Of a stretch of 8,565 nt of DNA, positions 6,961 to 8,565 are shown one piece after another. The DNA comes from Gammaproteobacteria bacterium. GTDB taxonomy: Bacteria > Pseudomonadota > Gammaproteobacteria > GRL18. Within the stretch, counting starts at the first letter, position 1. Every line of letters begins with the position of its first letter. Location: positions 1 to 8,565 of the forward strand of contig DAOVUK010000109.1 in the NCBI GenBank assembly GCA_030632625.1, in the 5' to 3' direction. The notes beneath the pieces were generated by a model, which was not told where the DNA came from, ran no database searches, and was given only the letters and a program-made list of their open reading frames with translations. Made by a program: the position numbers and the translations under genes.

Positions 6961-7131
6961 TCACCTGTCTTCTTCCAGTAACGCAAAACCCATGCACATA
7001 TATTGAAACTCAAGATAGCCATGCCAGAGTATCTGGTGTCCTGGCGGCGGATCTTTTTTGCGATCAAGGTATCCACCAATTTTTGCAACCAGTGTAACCG
7101 CTTCACCCAGAAGTATGGGTGGTCTTATTCC
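6961..7131 (-). pseudogene. C-terminal segment of the transposase, in the -1 frame
   Basis: Read in the frame one base back from the main transposase frame, 56 codons from GGA at 7131 to TGA at 6961 give GIRPPILLGEAVTLVAKIGG, then YLDRKKDPPPGHQILWHGYL and EFQYMCMGFALLEEDR. This is the conserved C-terminal end of Tn5-like IS4 transposases, the dimerisation region with the PPPGHQ and MCMG signatures. It has no start of its own and makes sense only as a continuation of the upstream frame, reached by -1 frameshifting at the A-run or separated by a one-base deletion. The codons are intact up to a natural stop next to the IS end, which argues against old decay. Confidence 0.8.
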
Positions 7132-7137
7132 TTTTTT
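7104..7137 (-). promoter_or_regulatory. Candidate -1 frameshift signal: A AAA AAG heptamer plus stem-loop
   Basis: On the minus strand nine A's followed by G (7140-7131) end in A AAA AAG at 7137-7131, set in the zero frame exactly as required for a dnaX/IS3-type -1 slip. The zero frame then reads GAA and TAA. Nine bases after the heptamer, CACCCA (7121-7116) can pair perfectly with TGGGTG (7109-7104) around a 6-base loop. Slipping back one base yields KKK-GIRPP and the complete C-terminus. No stimulatory Shine-Dalgarno-like site is seen upstream. RNA polymerase slippage on the A9 run would have the same effect. Confidence 0.45.
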
Positions 7138-8565
7138 TTTGCGTAAGCTCTTAGCGTTCGCAGCTCTATATCTGAAAACAATACTTCAGCTGGAAGCTCA
7201 GGGGTTTCTCTGCCCAGTAATGTCATTAACATAATTCGCCAGGCAATGACCAGATTGATACCAATAGCACGGCGTAAACGCTCAGCTGTTTCGTTAGCTA
7301 AATCGTTAATACGACAACCTGATTTGAGTACTCGATGCCAATCCTCAATACGCCAGCGTAAAGTATACCAGCGGAGGCATTGCTCTGCATCCGCACTGGA
7401 AACAACATTCATTGTGGTCAATAAAAACCACTCAACCGGATCGGTTTCTGAGGGTGGATTTTCTTCTAATGCATGAACGACACAAAGCTCTACAGGCTCC
7501 TTATCAGCATAATACTCGGGTGCTGGCAGTTTAAGGTGCAGTATACGAACAGCACAGTCTGCCAAACGTGCTGGTCTGGCTTTACGTGCTTTTTGCTTAC
7601 TTTTTTTAGGACGGGCACTTTCTTTCGGGATGGGTACCCGTACCCAGCCTTGCACGGGCGTTTCTCTAACCGCTGTAAAGAGTTTAAAGGGCTTTTGTTT
7701 AATGTTGCGATTATGGCTGGCTCGAACAAGCAGGTCAACACTGGAGGTTCGGCGTTGTTCATCAAATAATTCAAAGAAATCAGCTTCCCGATCACAGACG
7801 TCAACTAACTGAGTCTGAGGCATTTCTTTAGACAACTCAACCAAATCACGATGGTGTTCAATCCAGACAAAGGTTTTCTTTTCTTCAATCGGTATTGCAG
7901 ACGGCTTCCTTTTATCATTAACCTCTTTCTCTTTGGGTGAAAGACACTGTGACTTTAGAATGCCTAATGGCAAGCCGTTGGTGGTCACGGTAAAAGTAGA
8001 ATGTAAATTCATGCCTTTTGTTTTGGCACCTGTCTGATTGGCCTTTAATACCCCTAAACCTGTGCATTGATCCAAATTGGTATAATTGATTTCGCTGCCA
8101 TCCTGTATGCACAATACGGTCTTTTGATCCATCATACGCCTTGCCGTACGTCTGCGGTGAGGCTCAATAATATTGGGCAGACTCACTGCTGAGCCATCAG
8201 GCTGATCAATCATTCGATAGTACGCTTTGGTTGCTGGCCAGTCACCATTGGCTGCACCACTAAAAGCACGTCCGGGTGATTCTCCTTTTGCCTGAGCAAT
8301 ACTCACCAGTCGTTTACTTAATCTGGCATCGCCTAATGGGGCACCACCAAATTCATGTTCTGCCCATTGATTGCCATCCAGACCATCCGTGAGTTTCAAG
8401 GCACCCAGTCCCGCATTCACTGACAACCCCATTGCCTGTCTGAAGTCTTTGTCAACAGGATAAACATAAATAGCCTTACGAGTTAAAGCGTATTGGTTGT
8501 GTTTATCCTGTCTGCCCCGTCCTTTTGTTCTGCCGATTTTTATCCAGTTGGCCGCCTGATAACAG
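7125..8565 (-). CDS. IS4-family (Tn5-like) transposase with upstream DruA-like domain, 5' part outside window
   Basis: This DDE transposase would cut out and insert the surrounding element. Numbering from the internal ATG at 8432, residues 21-100 (NQWAEHEFGGAPLGDARLSK onward) match the Tn5 N-terminal DNA-binding domain. The acidic triad is D111 (IQDGSEINY), D214 (DVCDREADFF) and E363, the last within the Y-2-R-3-E-6-K signature Y356, R359, E363, K370 (YTLRWRIEDWHRVLK). The frame stays open to the window edge. The 44 extra residues before that ATG include CYQAANWIKIGRTKGRGRQD and AIYVYPVDKDFRQ, typical of the C-terminus of DUF4338/DruA proteins. The true start is therefore outside the window and the ATG at 8432 is probably internal. 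The zero frame ends early at AYAKKKE, before the C-terminal dimerisation region found in the -1 frame. Confidence 0.88.
   Translation of the reverse strand, partial: CYQAANWIKIGRTKGRGRQDKHNQYALTRKAIYVYPVDKDFRQAMGLSVNAGLGALKLTDGLDGNQWAEHEFGGAPLGDARLSKRLVSIAQAKGESPGRAFSGAANGDWPATKAYYRMIDQPDGSAVSLPNIIEPHRRRTARRMMDQKTVLCIQDGSEINYTNLDQCTGLGVLKANQTGAKTKGMNLHSTFTVTTNGLPLGILKSQCLSPKEKEVNDKRKPSAIPIEEKKTFVWIEHHRDLVELSKEMPQTQLVDVCDREADFFELFDEQRRTSSVDLLVRASHNRNIKQKPFKLFTAVRETPVQGWVRVPIPKESARPKKSKQKARKARPARLADCAVRILHLKLPAPEYYADKEPVELCVVHALEENPPSETDPVEWFLLTTMNVVSSADAEQCLRWYTLRWRIEDWHRVLKSGCRINDLANETAERLRRAIGINLVIAWRIMLMTLLGRETPELPAEVLFSDIELRTLRAYAKKKE

Larger units (their letters stand above)
6930..8565 (-). 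mobile_element. Tn5/IS50-like IS4-family insertion sequence, right part outside window
   Basis: The element starts at its terminal repeat (6930-6948) and contains a minus-strand DDE transposase that continues past the window edge. At least 1636 bp are visible. The second end and the target duplication cannot be checked. If the 9-bp duplication of Tn5 applies, GTACTAGGA at 6921-6929 should recur beyond the far end. It lies upstream of the efflux operon and about 430 bp from its candidate promoter. Confidence 0.8.

Noticed and set aside
6924..7106. 60-codon minus-strand frame starting at the ATG at 7106, near the transposase 3' end
   Set aside because: It runs in the same frame as the truncated transposase product beyond its stop, overlaps the clearly conserved -1 frame C-terminus, crosses the IS end, and shows no family features.

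Overview
The window is a piece of a Gram-negative, moderately AT-rich bacterial chromosome or accessory region. It is most likely gammaproteobacterial, judging from the protein flavour and the CGTCAT[T/C]CCCG-type intergenic repeats, but this is inference and the species cannot be named. All genes lie on the minus strand, so the region reads from right to left.

The core is a complete tripartite heavy-metal efflux system in the order outer-membrane channel (6415 to 5075), periplasmic adaptor (4855 to 3326) and inner-membrane RND pump (3326 to 207). It fits Cu(I)/Ag(I) export of the Cus type. The pump keeps the three methionines that line the CusA metal site (M566, M616, M665). The adaptor carries an N-terminal heavy-metal-binding YWVAPM domain and a fused C-terminal CusF-like copper-chaperone domain with all four ligands (H451, W459, M462, M464). 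Adaptor and pump overlap by one base (TAATG) and are probably translationally coupled. No regulator is visible.

Two related small non-autonomous elements bracket the adaptor-pump pair. The complete one (4916-5068) lies between channel and adaptor genes. It has 19-bp terminal inverted repeats starting GTAA and an exact 8-bp target duplication TTAAATCT, which looks like an IS66-type MITE. The other (1-160) lies just downstream of the pump gene and lacks its left terminus because the window starts there. Their palindromic cores sit in opposite orientation although their outer parts agree.

Upstream of the channel gene is a gap of about 500 bp with a candidate promoter and inverted repeat but no convincing gene. 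At 6930 a Tn5/IS50-type IS4-family insertion sequence begins with a 19-bp end matching the remembered IS50 outer end at 14 of 19 positions. Its transposase (minus strand, running off the right edge) is unusual in two ways. Its reading frame continues upstream into the C-terminus of a DUF4338/DruA-like domain. Its C-terminal dimerisation region lies in the -1 frame after an A9G run that contains an in-register A AAA AAG heptamer followed by a small stem-loop. This is either programmed frameshifting or a one-base loss.
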